Assembly: GCA_964251675.1 (NCBI GenBank)
Contig: CAXUKS010000010.1
Span: 52,648 to 116,647, forward strand
Reading direction: 5' to 3'
DNA length: 64,000 nt
Origin: JANXMY01 sp964251675
GTDB taxonomy: Bacteria; Armatimonadota; Armatimonadia; Armatimonadales; Capsulimonadaceae
Position 1 is the first letter of the stretch. Each line of letters opens with the position of its first letter. The translations under genes and the position numbers were made by a program. The notes under the pieces are model-generated. The model was not told where the DNA came from, searched no databases, and worked only from the letters and a program-made list of their open reading frames with translations. Of this stretch, positions 16,440 through 24,199 are shown in pieces.

Positions 16440-16856
16440 TTACACAAGGCGCGTGATGCCGGGGCGGTCTGCCCGCACGTAGCCATACGGCAAAGTGGCC
16501 GTCAGTGGCACGGCCTGGATGCCGTGTTCGGTTCTCAGGACAATCTGTATCTCGGGGCAGTAGTCGGTCAGGATTTGCCGGCATCGCCCGCAGGGGGCAA
16601 TGACGCCGCGCTCCCGGTCGGCCACGGCGACAATCGCCAGCGGCTTGGCTCCGCCCGCGTCAGAGGCGAGGCGGGCCAATGCGACAATCTCCGCGCAGGG
16701 GCCACCGGTGAAGTGGAACAGGTTGACGCCGCTGTAAATCAACCCGTCGTCGGCATAGATTGAGGCCGCCACGGTATGCGTGTTGCCGTCGCCGCTTCGC
16801 GCCAGCATCTCCGAGGCGGACCCAATCAGAGTGTCAATTTCGAGGAGCACACTCAT
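16440..16856 (-). CDS. Cytidine deaminase family protein
   Basis: The 138-residue protein has the zinc-dependent deaminase motifs: Cys54-Ala-Glu56 (zinc ligand and catalytic glutamate) and PCGRCRQ with Cys89 and Cys92. Length and the CAE motif fit tetrameric cytidine deaminase, though blasticidin-type deaminases share them. It would convert cytidine or deoxycytidine to uridine in pyrimidine salvage. Its ATG overlaps the TGA of the GH76 gene. A longer upstream start would run through that gene and is unlikely. Confidence 0.87.
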   Translation of the reverse strand: MSVLLEIDTLIGSASEMLARSGDGNTHTVAASIYADDGLIYSGVNLFHFTGGPCAEIVALARLASDAGGAKPLAIVAVADRERGVIAPCGRCRQILTDYCPEIQIVLRTEHGIQAVPLTATLPYGYVRADRPGITRLV

Positions 16857-17920
16857 TGAGGCTTGGCCCCGTCGGGCGGCGTCACCTGAAGCGCGACGAG
16901 GGAGCTGAGGCAGTCCCACGAATGCAGGTTGCCGTCCGGGGTTGGCTGGAGCCACTGACACCACGAAAGGTTATCGGAGGTTCGTCGCACGCTCCAGGCG
17001 GCGCTGGCATTGGCCTGAAGCCAGCCCAAATAGTCGCTTTCGAGGCGGCGGTCCTGCATAAACCGGGCAATCCAGCGCAGGCCGATGGAGTTCAGGCCCG
17101 CGTTGTTGCCGCCGCCCGCGCCGTACTCCGGCAGGAGCAAATAGCTGTCACGGGTCCCTTTGCCCAGATGGGTTTTGGTGTAGTCGGCGGCTTGCTTGGC
17201 GGCGGCGGTGTCGCCGAGGAAGTTTGCCAGGCCGACAAACGTGCCCTGATTGTAAGAGCTTGACCAGGTCCCGACTCTGCCGTTCGTCCGCACTGAGTCC
17301 CAAACGGCTCCCGTGGAGGCATCAAACAAATTGGCTTTTTCCCAGGTCAGCAGACGCTGCGCTTTGGCTCTGTAGTCGTCGTCGCCGAGGGCTTGAGAGA
17401 GCAGAAACGCCGCGATGCCTGCCGGGCACTCGATGCAGGAGTTGTAGGTGTTGTTGTCGGTGGTCCAGTAGAGCGCCCCTCGGGCGGGGTTCCAGGCGCG
17501 GGCGTACATCAGGTCAAAATTGGCTTTGGCAATCGTCAGGAACATTCGGTTGCCAGTAGCCTGATAGCCGCGTGTATAGGCGATCACGCCCCAGGCAATG
17601 TCGTCATTGAACTTGTTGCCCGCCCAGAGGACGCCCTGCTCGTGAAGGAACCCGTTCAGCAGGGAAGCGACCTGGGTTTTGTAGGCCCCGCCGGTGCGGT
17701 CATTGGCATCTTCAATGCCTTCGATTTCCTCGATTTCCTGCCAGAAGCCGGGATCGCCGCCCTTCTGATCGCCTTTGATAAATGTGCCGACCCCGTTCGG
17801 GCGGACAAAGGTTTTGAGGTAGGCATTCACCGCCGTATCCGCATCGGCGGGGGTAAACGCACTTGCGGAAGGAACAGCAGAGAGAAGAAGAGCACACACG
17901 GCAAGACAGCGAAGTTTCAT
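16853..17920 (-). CDS. Secreted glycoside hydrolase family 76 (alpha-1,6-mannanase-like)
   Basis: The protein has 355 residues with a signal peptide ending near residue 21. The (alpha/alpha)6-barrel pattern of GH76 is suggested by repeated Trp/Tyr-rich helices, and the catalytic aspartate pair is probably Asp106-Asp107 in FNDDIAWGVIAYTRGYQATG. The family cuts alpha-1,6-mannan, and the GH92 enzyme elsewhere in the window removes mannose ends. There is no ribosome site before the ATG; a TACAAT box ends nine bases upstream, suggesting a near-leaderless message. It is coupled to the deaminase gene. Confidence 0.82.
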   Translation of the reverse strand: MKLRCLAVCALLLSAVPSASAFTPADADTAVNAYLKTFVRPNGVGTFIKGDQKGGDPGFWQEIEEIEGIEDANDRTGGAYKTQVASLLNGFLHEQGVLWAGNKFNDDIAWGVIAYTRGYQATGNRMFLTIAKANFDLMYARAWNPARGALYWTTDNNTYNSCIECPAGIAAFLLSQALGDDDYRAKAQRLLTWEKANLFDASTGAVWDSVRTNGRVGTWSSSYNQGTFVGLANFLGDTAAAKQAADYTKTHLGKGTRDSYLLLPEYGAGGGNNAGLNSIGLRWIARFMQDRRLESDYLGWLQANASAAWSVRRTSDNLSWCQWLQPTPDGNLHSWDCLSSLVALQVTPPDGAKPQ

Positions 17921-17929
17921 GATGGTTTT

Positions 17930-17935
17930 ATTGTA
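17930..17935 (-). promoter_or_regulatory. -10 box (TGCTACAAT) close to the GH76 start
   Basis: Read on the minus strand, TACAAT is preceded by TGC (extended -10). The start codon is nine bases downstream and no Shine-Dalgarno lies between them. Confidence 0.45.
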
Positions 17936-18000
17936 GCATATTCGGGCAAACTTGGGTAGAAATTGTGGAACCCCGACCCATAGACTGGTGTTGCTGTACT

Positions 18001-20277
18001 ATGCCTATTTTAGAGACTCCCCCGGACTCTGTTCAGAAAGTGCTGCGGCAGCCGCGTGAGCGCGGCGCACAAACGTATACCCCGGAGCCGCGCCTGTCCA
18101 TCCCCGCTGATGTGCTGCCCGACGGGCAGTATGGCGAGCGGTGGCTGGTGGTGGACCAGACCCATCTGCGGGTGCTGACCACGCAAAACGACGGCGCGGC
18201 GCGGGTTGACCTGGACCTGCCGCTGGCCGATCTGCGCGAAGTCCGGGCCGACACCCTGGTGGGAGTCGGGGCACTCCGGGTGGTCGGCAAAAGCGGGCAG
18301 GTCTGGGAAGCGGTGCGCTACACGATGGCCTCCGCCCCGGCGTTCGGCACGGCGGCGCGGATCATTGAAGCCTGGCTGAAGGAAGAAGAGCCATCGGACT
18401 CGCTGTACGCTGAGTTTGACAAGCTCAAGCGCAGTTGTGCCAAGTGCGGCGACCCGCTGCCGGAAGACAACGATGTCTGCCCGAAGTGCCTGGACCGCAA
18501 AGCGGTTCTGCTGCGGCTGCTGTCGTATGCCCTGCCCTACAGAGCCAGGGTCATCATGGTCGTTGTGCTGATGTTGGTGGGAACCTACCTGACCATTCTG
18601 CCGCTGCTTCTGGCGAAGCGCCTCACCGACGATGTGCTGATTGCCCACCAGCATCCGAGCTGGATCGGGGGCATTGTGCTGGGCTTGATCGGAGCCAGCC
18701 TGCTCGGCGTCGGCATCGCGGTCTGGCGTGGTCGGCTTGTCGTGTGGATGTCCAACCATATGGTGCATACGATCCGCACACAGGCGTATGATCGCCTGCA
18801 GTCGCTGTCGCTGGGCTACTACGACAAGCGGCAGACCGGGGCACTGATGTCGCGTGTGACGCAGGACGTGGGTGAGCTGCAGGACTTTCTGGTGCAGGGC
18901 ATCACGTTCTTCCTGGTCAACACGCTGGTCATTCTCGGCGTTCTGGTCGTCCTGCTGCGGCAGGATTGGTTTTTGACACTGCTGGTGCTGATCCCCGTGC
19001 CGATTGTGGTAATTGCCACAAATCTCTTGTGGAAGAAGCTGCGGTCGCGCTTCCATCGGGTTTGGCATCTGCGTTCGAGTCTGTCTGCGTCCATCAACTC
19101 GGCGATTTCGGGAGTGCGCGTCGTGAAAGCCTTCGCCCAGGAAGCACGGGAAGCGCAGCGGTTCAACTCGCGGTCGGAGGCTCTGTTTGCAGCCAATGTG
19201 AATGTCGGGCAGGCATGGAACACCTATTTCCCTCTGCTGTCGTTTGTGACCACGGCCGGCGTGTTTATCGTCTGGTTCTACGGCGGCCATGAGGTCTTTG
19301 ACAACAAGAGTAATCTGTCTCAGTATGGCATGACGGTGGGCGCACTGACGCTGTTTATCGGCGGGATCGGGCAGCTCATGGGGCCGATCCAGCAGATGAC
19401 GCAGATTGCGGACTGGCTGTCCCGCTCCACCGCCGCCGCCGAGCGGGTGTTTGAAGTGATTGACGCCGAGCCGGAGATCGCCGACGCGCCGGATGCCGTG
19501 GCTTTGCCGTACATCGAAGGCCATGTGGAGCTGAAAAACGTCCGGTTCTCCTACGACAAAAACCAGAGTGTCATCGAGAACGTTTCGATCGACGTTCTGC
19601 CCGGCGAGATGATCGGACTGGTCGGCCATTCGGGCGCGGGCAAATCCACGATTATCAACCTGCTGTCGCGCTTCTACGATGTCAAAGACGGGCAGATTTT
19701 GATTGACGGCGTGGACATCCGCAAGATCAAGACCGACGACCTGCGCCGTCAGATTGGCGTTGTCCTGCAGGAGCCGTTCCTGTTTCCCGGCACGATCTCG
19801 GACAATATCGCCTATGCCAAGCCGGATGCGACGCCGGAAGAAATCATGCAGGCCGCCAAAGCCGCCAATGCCCATGAGTTCGTCATGCGCTTCCCAGATG
19901 GCTACGACACCTATGTCGGTGAGCGCGGGGCGCGGCTGTCCGGCGGCGAGCGGCAGCGCCTGTCTATCGCCCGCGCCATCCTGCACGACCCACGCATTCT
20001 GATTCTGGACGAAGCCACGGCCTCGGTGGACACCGAGACCGAAAAGCAGATTCAGGAAGCCATGTCCCGGCTGATTGAAGGCCGGACAACCTTTGCCATC
20101 GCCCACCGCCTGTCGACGCTCCGCAATGCCAGCCGCCTGATGGTCATGGAAAAAGGCAAGATGGTGGAGATGGGGACGCACGAAGAGCTTCTGAACAAGC
20201 CGGAAGGCGTCTTCCGGCGGCTGGTGAGTATGCAGGAAGCCGTCAACAAGCTCAAAGAAAACTATGTGGAGGACTAA
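18001..20277 (+). CDS. ABC transporter (fused permease-ATPase) with PH-like and zinc-ribbon N-terminus
   Basis: The protein has 758 residues from the ATG used here. Residues 1-130 are a soluble PH-like domain, followed by a zinc ribbon with Cys146, Cys149, Cys160 and Cys163. Six membrane helices follow (about 180-450), then an ATPase with Walker A GHSGAGKS (542-549, Lys548), VVLQEPFLF Q-loop, LSGGE (646-650) and Asp670-Glu671. It is an exporter of the MsbA/LmrA type, probably a homodimer; substrate unknown. A DUF1854 gene follows with a one-base overlap (TAATG). I recall this pair being annotated as cyanophycin-associated in public databases; no cyanophycin genes are seen here. Confidence 0.9.
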   Translation: MPILETPPDSVQKVLRQPRERGAQTYTPEPRLSIPADVLPDGQYGERWLVVDQTHLRVLTTQNDGAARVDLDLPLADLREVRADTLVGVGALRVVGKSGQVWEAVRYTMASAPAFGTAARIIEAWLKEEEPSDSLYAEFDKLKRSCAKCGDPLPEDNDVCPKCLDRKAVLLRLLSYALPYRARVIMVVVLMLVGTYLTILPLLLAKRLTDDVLIAHQHPSWIGGIVLGLIGASLLGVGIAVWRGRLVVWMSNHMVHTIRTQAYDRLQSLSLGYYDKRQTGALMSRVTQDVGELQDFLVQGITFFLVNTLVILGVLVVLLRQDWFLTLLVLIPVPIVVIATNLLWKKLRSRFHRVWHLRSSLSASINSAISGVRVVKAFAQEAREAQRFNSRSEALFAANVNVGQAWNTYFPLLSFVTTAGVFIVWFYGGHEVFDNKSNLSQYGMTVGALTLFIGGIGQLMGPIQQMTQIADWLSRSTAAAERVFEVIDAEPEIADAPDAVALPYIEGHVELKNVRFSYDKNQSVIENVSIDVLPGEMIGLVGHSGAGKSTIINLLSRFYDVKDGQILIDGVDIRKIKTDDLRRQIGVVLQEPFLFPGTISDNIAYAKPDATPEEIMQAAKAANAHEFVMRFPDGYDTYVGERGARLSGGERQRLSIARAILHDPRILILDEATASVDTETEKQIQEAMSRLIEGRTTFAIAHRLSTLRNASRLMVMEKGKMVEMGTHEELLNKPEGVFRRLVSMQEAVNKLKENYVED

Positions 20278-20816
20278 TGTCAGACACAGCTAATCTCCCT
20301 GCCAACGACCTGGATAACCCGTTTGCCGTCCGGTTCCTGGATGCCGCCACGCTGCGGCTGTTCCGCACCGATCCGGCTGATGCCACCGTCCGGCTGACCA
20401 TTGACGGCGACCGCTCCTGGCGCGAGGTGCGCGTGGCGCGGGCCTTTCCGTTCTCGGACCCGGACCGCTACATTGGCCTGCGGGACGGCGACGACAAAGA
20501 CATTGGTGTCCTAGTAACGTTAGATGGCCTGGACGCCGACTCGCGGGCCGTGGTAGACGAGGAGCTGGAGCGGCGTTACTTCACGCCGCAAATCCAGCGC
20601 GTGCTTTTCGTCTCCGAAGCCTTCGGGGTGGTGACATGGGAAGTGGAAACTGACCGGGGGCCGCGCCGCTTTCTGGTGCGCGGCCTGCGCGACAGCACGT
20701 TCCCCCTGGGCCAGAACCGTCTGATGATGACCGACACCGACGGCAACCGTTATGAGTTCCCCGATGTGAATGCCGTCGGCCCTAAAGCTTATGCCGTGCT
20801 GGCAAAAGTGCTGTAG
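20277..20816 (+). CDS. DUF1854 family protein
   Basis: The 179-residue soluble protein matches DUF1854 in length and in features such as the early NPFAVRFLDAATLRLFRTD stretch, the FPFSDPDRYIGLRD segment, and the late RFLVRGLRDS followed by RLMMTDTDGNRYEFPDV. Family members typically accompany ABC transporters with an extra N-terminal domain, and this one overlaps the transporter by one base. It probably acts with that transporter, perhaps as a regulator or adaptor; no enzymatic motif is visible. A strong terminator follows. Confidence 0.88.
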   Translation: MSDTANLPANDLDNPFAVRFLDAATLRLFRTDPADATVRLTIDGDRSWREVRVARAFPFSDPDRYIGLRDGDDKDIGVLVTLDGLDADSRAVVDEELERRYFTPQIQRVLFVSEAFGVVTWEVETDRGPRRFLVRGLRDSTFPLGQNRLMMTDTDGNRYEFPDVNAVGPKAYAVLAKVL

Positions 20817-20833
20817 AAGCCTCTCCGAAAATC

Positions 20834-20865
20834 AAAAGAGGGCGCGATGAATCGCGCCCTCTTTT
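20834..20865. terminator. Bidirectional terminator between convergent genes
   Basis: AAAAGAGGGCGCGAT pairs perfectly over 15 bases with ATCGCGCCCTCTTTT, giving T-runs on both strands. It separates the DUF1854 gene (plus) and the 80-residue gene (minus). Its core GGGCGCG..CGCGCCC is also the REP module seen elsewhere. Confidence 0.88.
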
Positions 20866-20871
20866 TTCGAC

Positions 20872-21114
20872 TCAATCCTCGTCCACTATATCTAAATCGG
20901 ACACGGCCAGCGCGTCGGCCTTGCCCGCGTTGATGAGGCCCAGCGCAACAGCCCCGGTGACCATTGGCGCGGGCGAATCAAGATCGTTAGCATCACCCAC
21001 GGACAGCTCCGTGCCCTCCCGGAATCGCCACAGCTCGCCATCCAGCATCCAGACGGTGGTGGTCAGAACTTCAATAAAGCGGACACGGCTGACGCCGCCG
21101 GTGCGTGTTCTCAT
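20872..21114 (-). CDS. Small acidic protein of unknown function
   Basis: This 80-residue frame has an N-terminal basic strand, a central VWMLDGELWRFREGTEL segment and a very acidic end (SDLDIVDED). No family recognised. Support comes from an intact frame placed tightly against a perfect terminator and absence of anything else in the gap. A degenerate second terminator-like hairpin lies just upstream at 21142-21167. Confidence 0.5.
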   Translation of the reverse strand: MRTRTGGVSRVRFIEVLTTTVWMLDGELWRFREGTELSVGDANDLDSPAPMVTGAVALGLINAGKADALAVSDLDIVDED

Positions 21115-21141
21115 AGGTTCTGTATCGGCCAGTTAAGAGCG

Positions 21142-21167
21142 AAAAGAGGGCGCGGTAAATCGTGCCC
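21142..21167 (-). terminator. Weak terminator / degenerate REP hairpin
   Basis: GGGCGCG (21148-21154) pairs with CGTGCCC (21161-21167) with one mismatch. Read on the minus strand it is followed by TCTTTT. It resembles a decayed copy of the 20834 terminator and follows the hydrolase gene. Confidence 0.45.
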
Positions 21168-21176
21168 CCGACGTCT

Positions 21177-22001
21177 TCATACGCCTTTCAGGAACGCCAG
21201 TAGATCGCCGGTCAGCCGCTCTTTTTCGGTAGCGAACAGGCCGTGCGGCGCTCCCTCATACTCAATCAGCGTGGACTGCGCGATGCCTTTGGCTGCCGCA
21301 CGGCCTGTGGCGTCAATCGGCACGGTCTGGTCGGCAGTGCCGTGAATGACCAGCGTGGGCACGTTGATAGCAGCCAGGTCGGGGCGGAAGTCGGTGGTGC
21401 CAAACGATTCGGCGCAGGCCAGCGTTGCTTTGAGGCTGGCCTGCATGGCAATAGTGCGCGAGTCTTGCAGCACCTCGTCGCTGACCGGGTGCTTGATCAG
21501 GCCGACGCCATAAAAGTCTTTGAAGAAGCCCGCGAAGAAGTGGGCACGGTCTGCTTTCATGCCGTCCGTCATCTGCTGAAACATCGCGGCGGGGACGCCG
21601 TTCGGGTTGTCCGGGGTTTGTAGCATATAGGGCACGACCGAGGAAACCAGGACGGCCTGCGAGACGTTCTTGCCGCCATACCGGGAGAAGTAATGGGCGA
21701 CTTCGCCACCGCCCATCGAAAAGCCAACCAGGGCGGCATCGGTCGCGCCGGTGGCTTCGATCACATCGGCCAAGTCATCCGTCAGGGTGTCATAATCATA
21801 GCCGCCCCAGGGCTGCTCGGAGCGGCCAAAGCCGCGCCGGTCATACGCAATCGTGCGGAAGCCAGCGTTGACCAGGGCAAGGGCCTGATCATCCCAGCTA
21901 TCGGCGGACAGCGGCCAGCCATGAATGAGAATGACGGGGCGGCCCGTGCCCCAGTCCTTGTAATATAAATTGGTCTTGTCGCGGGTGGTGATAAATCCCA
22001 T
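21177..22001 (-). CDS. Alpha/beta hydrolase (non-haem chloroperoxidase-like)
   Basis: The 274-residue soluble protein has the classic alpha/beta hydrolase layout: oxyanion HGWPLSADSW at 27-36, nucleophile Ser95 in GFSMGG, Asp224 in GTADQTVP and His253 in APHGLF. The closest group is the cofactor-free haloperoxidases, which are in practice esterases or perhydrolases. Substrate unknown. It is separated from the neighbouring channel gene by about 50 bases on the same strand. Confidence 0.9.
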   Translation of the reverse strand: MGFITTRDKTNLYYKDWGTGRPVILIHGWPLSADSWDDQALALVNAGFRTIAYDRRGFGRSEQPWGGYDYDTLTDDLADVIEATGATDAALVGFSMGGGEVAHYFSRYGGKNVSQAVLVSSVVPYMLQTPDNPNGVPAAMFQQMTDGMKADRAHFFAGFFKDFYGVGLIKHPVSDEVLQDSRTIAMQASLKATLACAESFGTTDFRPDLAAINVPTLVIHGTADQTVPIDATGRAAAKGIAQSTLIEYEGAPHGLFATEKERLTGDLLAFLKGV

Positions 22002-22052
22002 TCGTGTGTCTCCTTCATCGAGTACTTTTCTATACCCAGTGACACAAAGCGC

Positions 22053-22652
22053 CTAACGCTCCTCGTCTCCGGTATCGGCTGACGTGCGCGACTTTTCAAT
22101 GCGCGTGTCCGGGATGAACCAGATGACGGCGACCACGGCATACAAGACGAGGGCCAGCCAGGGGCGCACAAAGGCCAGGGGGATGGCGGCCAGATAAATG
22201 AAAACAGAGATTTTGCCTTTGACATCCTTGCCGATGGCGGCGGCCAGCGCAGCATTTTCAGTTTGACAGTGGGTGAGAACCTGTGTCAGCAGAAAGTAAG
22301 CAGCCCCGGCCATCAGCAGCACAAAGCCGTAGACCGCCACCGGACCCGGCTCGGTGTGGTGCTCCCCCATCCACCCCGTCACAAACGGCGTCAATGACAG
22401 CCAGAACAGCAGAAACAAGTTGGCCCACAGGGTCGGCCCGTTGACTTTCTTCACGACCTGAAACAAATGGTGGTGGTTATTCCAGTAGATGCCGACATAG
22501 ATAAAGCTGAGAATATACCCCAAAAACACCGGCAGCAAAGGCCGCAGCGCGGCCAGCGTGGCCTCCTCCGGCGCTTTAAGTTCCAGCACCAAAATGGTGA
22601 TAATAATAGCGAACACGCCGTCGCTGAATGCTTCCAGCCGCCCCTTGCCCAT
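22053..22652 (-). CDS. TMEM175-family (DUF1211) potassium channel-like membrane protein
   Basis: The protein has 199 residues with about six hydrophobic segments. The family signature RLEAFSDGVFAI is at residues 5-16, followed by YWNNHHHLF, a typical feature at the end of the second helix of DUF1211/TMEM175 proteins. Bacterial members form tetrameric potassium channels. The C-terminal tail is charged and short. It lies upstream of the hydrolase gene on the same strand and may be co-transcribed. Confidence 0.9.
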   Translation of the reverse strand: MGKGRLEAFSDGVFAIIITILVLELKAPEEATLAALRPLLPVFLGYILSFIYVGIYWNNHHHLFQVVKKVNGPTLWANLFLLFWLSLTPFVTGWMGEHHTEPGPVAVYGFVLLMAGAAYFLLTQVLTHCQTENAALAAAIGKDVKGKISVFIYLAAIPLAFVRPWLALVLYAVVAVIWFIPDTRIEKSRTSADTGDEER

Positions 22653-22689
22653 ACGCCATTTTTCCTGCCTGCCTGCTGAGATGTCGTTA

Positions 22690-22965
22690 TTCTACCATTT
22701 TGGCACAACTTATGCACAGCAAATACTACGGCACTTTTCAGTACCCCTGCCGCAGAACGACTTCAGCACCCTCACCGCCACCTTTCTTGATTCCAGCAAC
22801 AATGTACTTGGCTTCATGCAGATTGGACGCACGGATGGTGCCTATGATGATGGCTCCGCTGCGCCTGTCCCCGAAGCATCCACCACCGTCTCGCTGGGCC
22901 TTCTTCTCGGAATGAGCGTTCTTGCATCCGCCGTCCGCCGCCCCAAGGCAACACTGCCACGCTAG
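22690..22965 (+). pseudogene. Remnant of a PEP-CTERM secreted protein
   Basis: The last 35 codons of this open frame encode a PEP-CTERM sorting tail: PVPEASTT, a hydrophobic helix (VSLGLLLGMSVLASAV) and a terminal Arg-Arg, followed by TAG. The preceding 55 codons read like the end of a beta-rich passenger (LTATFLDSSNNVLGFMQIG). There is no signal peptide or credible start, since the frame runs back into the antisense of the channel gene. It is best read as the 3' end of a gene whose front was deleted. PEP-CTERM tails are processed by exosortase, so such a system probably exists elsewhere in the genome. Confidence 0.6.
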
Positions 22966-22984
22966 TCAGGCTCTGAAACACATA

Positions 22985-23215
22985 ATCTCAAACGGCGTTG
23001 TTGCCTAAATCTCCTGGTCGTGGTTCAGAGTGCCGGGGGTGTAGAAACCCCCGGCAAAGAGGTGTCCTTCGGACAAGGATAAGAGGACACAGAGAAGCCA
23101 GCCGAATGTGACTTTCTTCATCCTCACCCGAAGGGTGCTTCCCTGCCGGGGATTTTCACACCCCCGGCACTCTGAACCACGACCAGGAGATTTAGGCAAC
23201 AACGCCATCTCAAAC
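22985..23215. mobile_element. 213-bp nested palindrome flanked by a perfect 9-bp direct repeat
   Basis: The element proper is 22994-23206. Its ends are perfect inverted repeats for about 48 bases (starting GGCGTTGTTGCCTAAATC). Next come a GCCGGGGG-type hairpin and an inner CCTTCG hairpin in each arm. ATCTCAAAC occurs immediately before and after, as expected for a target-site duplication. It encodes no transposase. Confidence 0.85.
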
Positions 23216-23255
23216 ACATAAAAGGTGGGAGCTGAATGCTCCCACCTTTATTGAT

Positions 23256-23720
23256 TCAAACTTCTAGAAATCCCAGCACTTGCTGCCGGTGGTAGCCGTC
23301 GTGGGCGGCAATCAGCACGGCCTGCGCTTCCAGCGTGATCGGGCCGATCTCAGTGTGCACTCCCACCCGCTCCCATTGCTCCGGGGACAGGCCGCCGAGA
23401 AGAAACACAATGGCAGCGCGGCCCGACTCATAACGCTTCAGGCACTCGGCGGGGTTGGCGTGATCGTAGTCATTGTCTCTCGCCACCTGGCCTTCGTCCA
23501 GCCCTTGCAAAATAGCGTCAGGGGCGTCGCGGGTGTCTATCAGGCGCGTCAGAAACACCGCTTCCCAGTCGGCCAGATGAGCGACCATCTCACGCGGGCT
23601 GAACCGCGAAGCGTCCGGGCGGGCGTCCCAGTCAGTGAAGCCGTGCAGCAGGCGGGCCAGCACGTCGGGAGAGGACTCCAAATCAGTCAGCAGATAGTGG
23701 CGGACGTGTTCCGGCAGCAT
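23256..23720 (-). CDS. DinB-family protein (four-helix bundle)
   Basis: The 154-residue protein has the four-helix DinB/YfiT pattern with probable metal ligands in MVAHLADWE near residue 47 and in AHDGYHRQQVL near residue 140. DinB proteins of this kind often act as metal-dependent thiol transferases (bacillithiol or mycothiol), but many are unassigned. A second DinB-like gene lies directly upstream, 14 bases away, on the same strand, so the two may form a heterodimer or be divergent duplicates. Confidence 0.82.
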   Translation of the reverse strand: MLPEHVRHYLLTDLESSPDVLARLLHGFTDWDARPDASRFSPREMVAHLADWEAVFLTRLIDTRDAPDAILQGLDEGQVARDNDYDHANPAECLKRYESGRAAIVFLLGGLSPEQWERVGVHTEIGPITLEAQAVLIAAHDGYHRQQVLGFLEV

Positions 23721-23734
23721 GAGGGACTTTTCTC

Positions 23735-24199
23735 CTATCGCCAGTTCGGTGGGTCATGGAACTCGGCATCCCCGCCTAGCACTTGGATGAAATTGATCTG
23801 GCCCGCGTGGTAAGCCATATTGCGATACGCCGCCAGCATCAAGTTTTTGACGAGCACCCCGCCGCGTGGAGTTTGGACGGCATCTTCCAGCGCGTCATCC
23901 GCCACCCCGCGAATGGCGTCGGCAAGCTCTCCGGCGCTGGAAACGATCTGCGCCTCGGCCTCGGTGGCGGTTCTTGGGGCCAGTGGAGCGTCGGGAGAAG
24001 CCACGCCGCGCAGGAGGGCGGCAAAGCGGACGTTGACACCGACACATTCGCCGATCTGATCCAGAATGGACCGCGTGTGCCCGCCGCCTTCGGCGGGTAC
24101 CTCCCAGCCCAGACGGACGGGGTCGGTGGTGACCACAAAATGGGCGAGGCTTGCTCCGATGCGCTCGGTCTGGTCGGCGGCATAGTCTTGTACGGTCAT
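23735..24199 (-). CDS. DinB-like protein, second of a tandem pair
   Basis: The 154-residue helical protein ends with the MAYHAGQINFIQVLGG segment typical of the last DinB helix, containing one conserved metal-ligand His. The other usual histidines are less clear: the second helix carries GECVGVNVRF instead of an H-x3-D/E pattern, so metal binding may be weakened. The ATG overlaps the TGA of the metallophosphoesterase gene (ATGA), which makes it the last but one gene of a five-gene coupled run starting at 26581. Confidence 0.72.
   Translation of the reverse strand: MTVQDYAADQTERIGASLAHFVVTTDPVRLGWEVPAEGGGHTRSILDQIGECVGVNVRFAALLRGVASPDAPLAPRTATEAEAQIVSSAGELADAIRGVADDALEDAVQTPRGGVLVKNLMLAAYRNMAYHAGQINFIQVLGGDAEFHDPPNWR

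Noticed and set aside
18010..20181. 723-codon open frame on the minus strand within the ABC transporter gene
   Set aside because: It is antisense to a gene with complete ABC motifs, and its product is a His/Gln/Arg-rich mix typical of shadow frames.
20834..21167. Two similar GGGCGCG hairpins read as ends of a small mobile unit carrying the 80-residue gene
   Set aside because: The first is a perfect bidirectional terminator and the second a decayed one in a place where a terminator is expected. No target duplication is seen around the pair.
23005..23217. 70-codon minus-strand frame whose inner part looks like a small exported peptide
   Set aside because: It lies wholly inside the transposed palindrome, so its sequence is dictated by inverted-repeat structure. 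No independent sign of coding.
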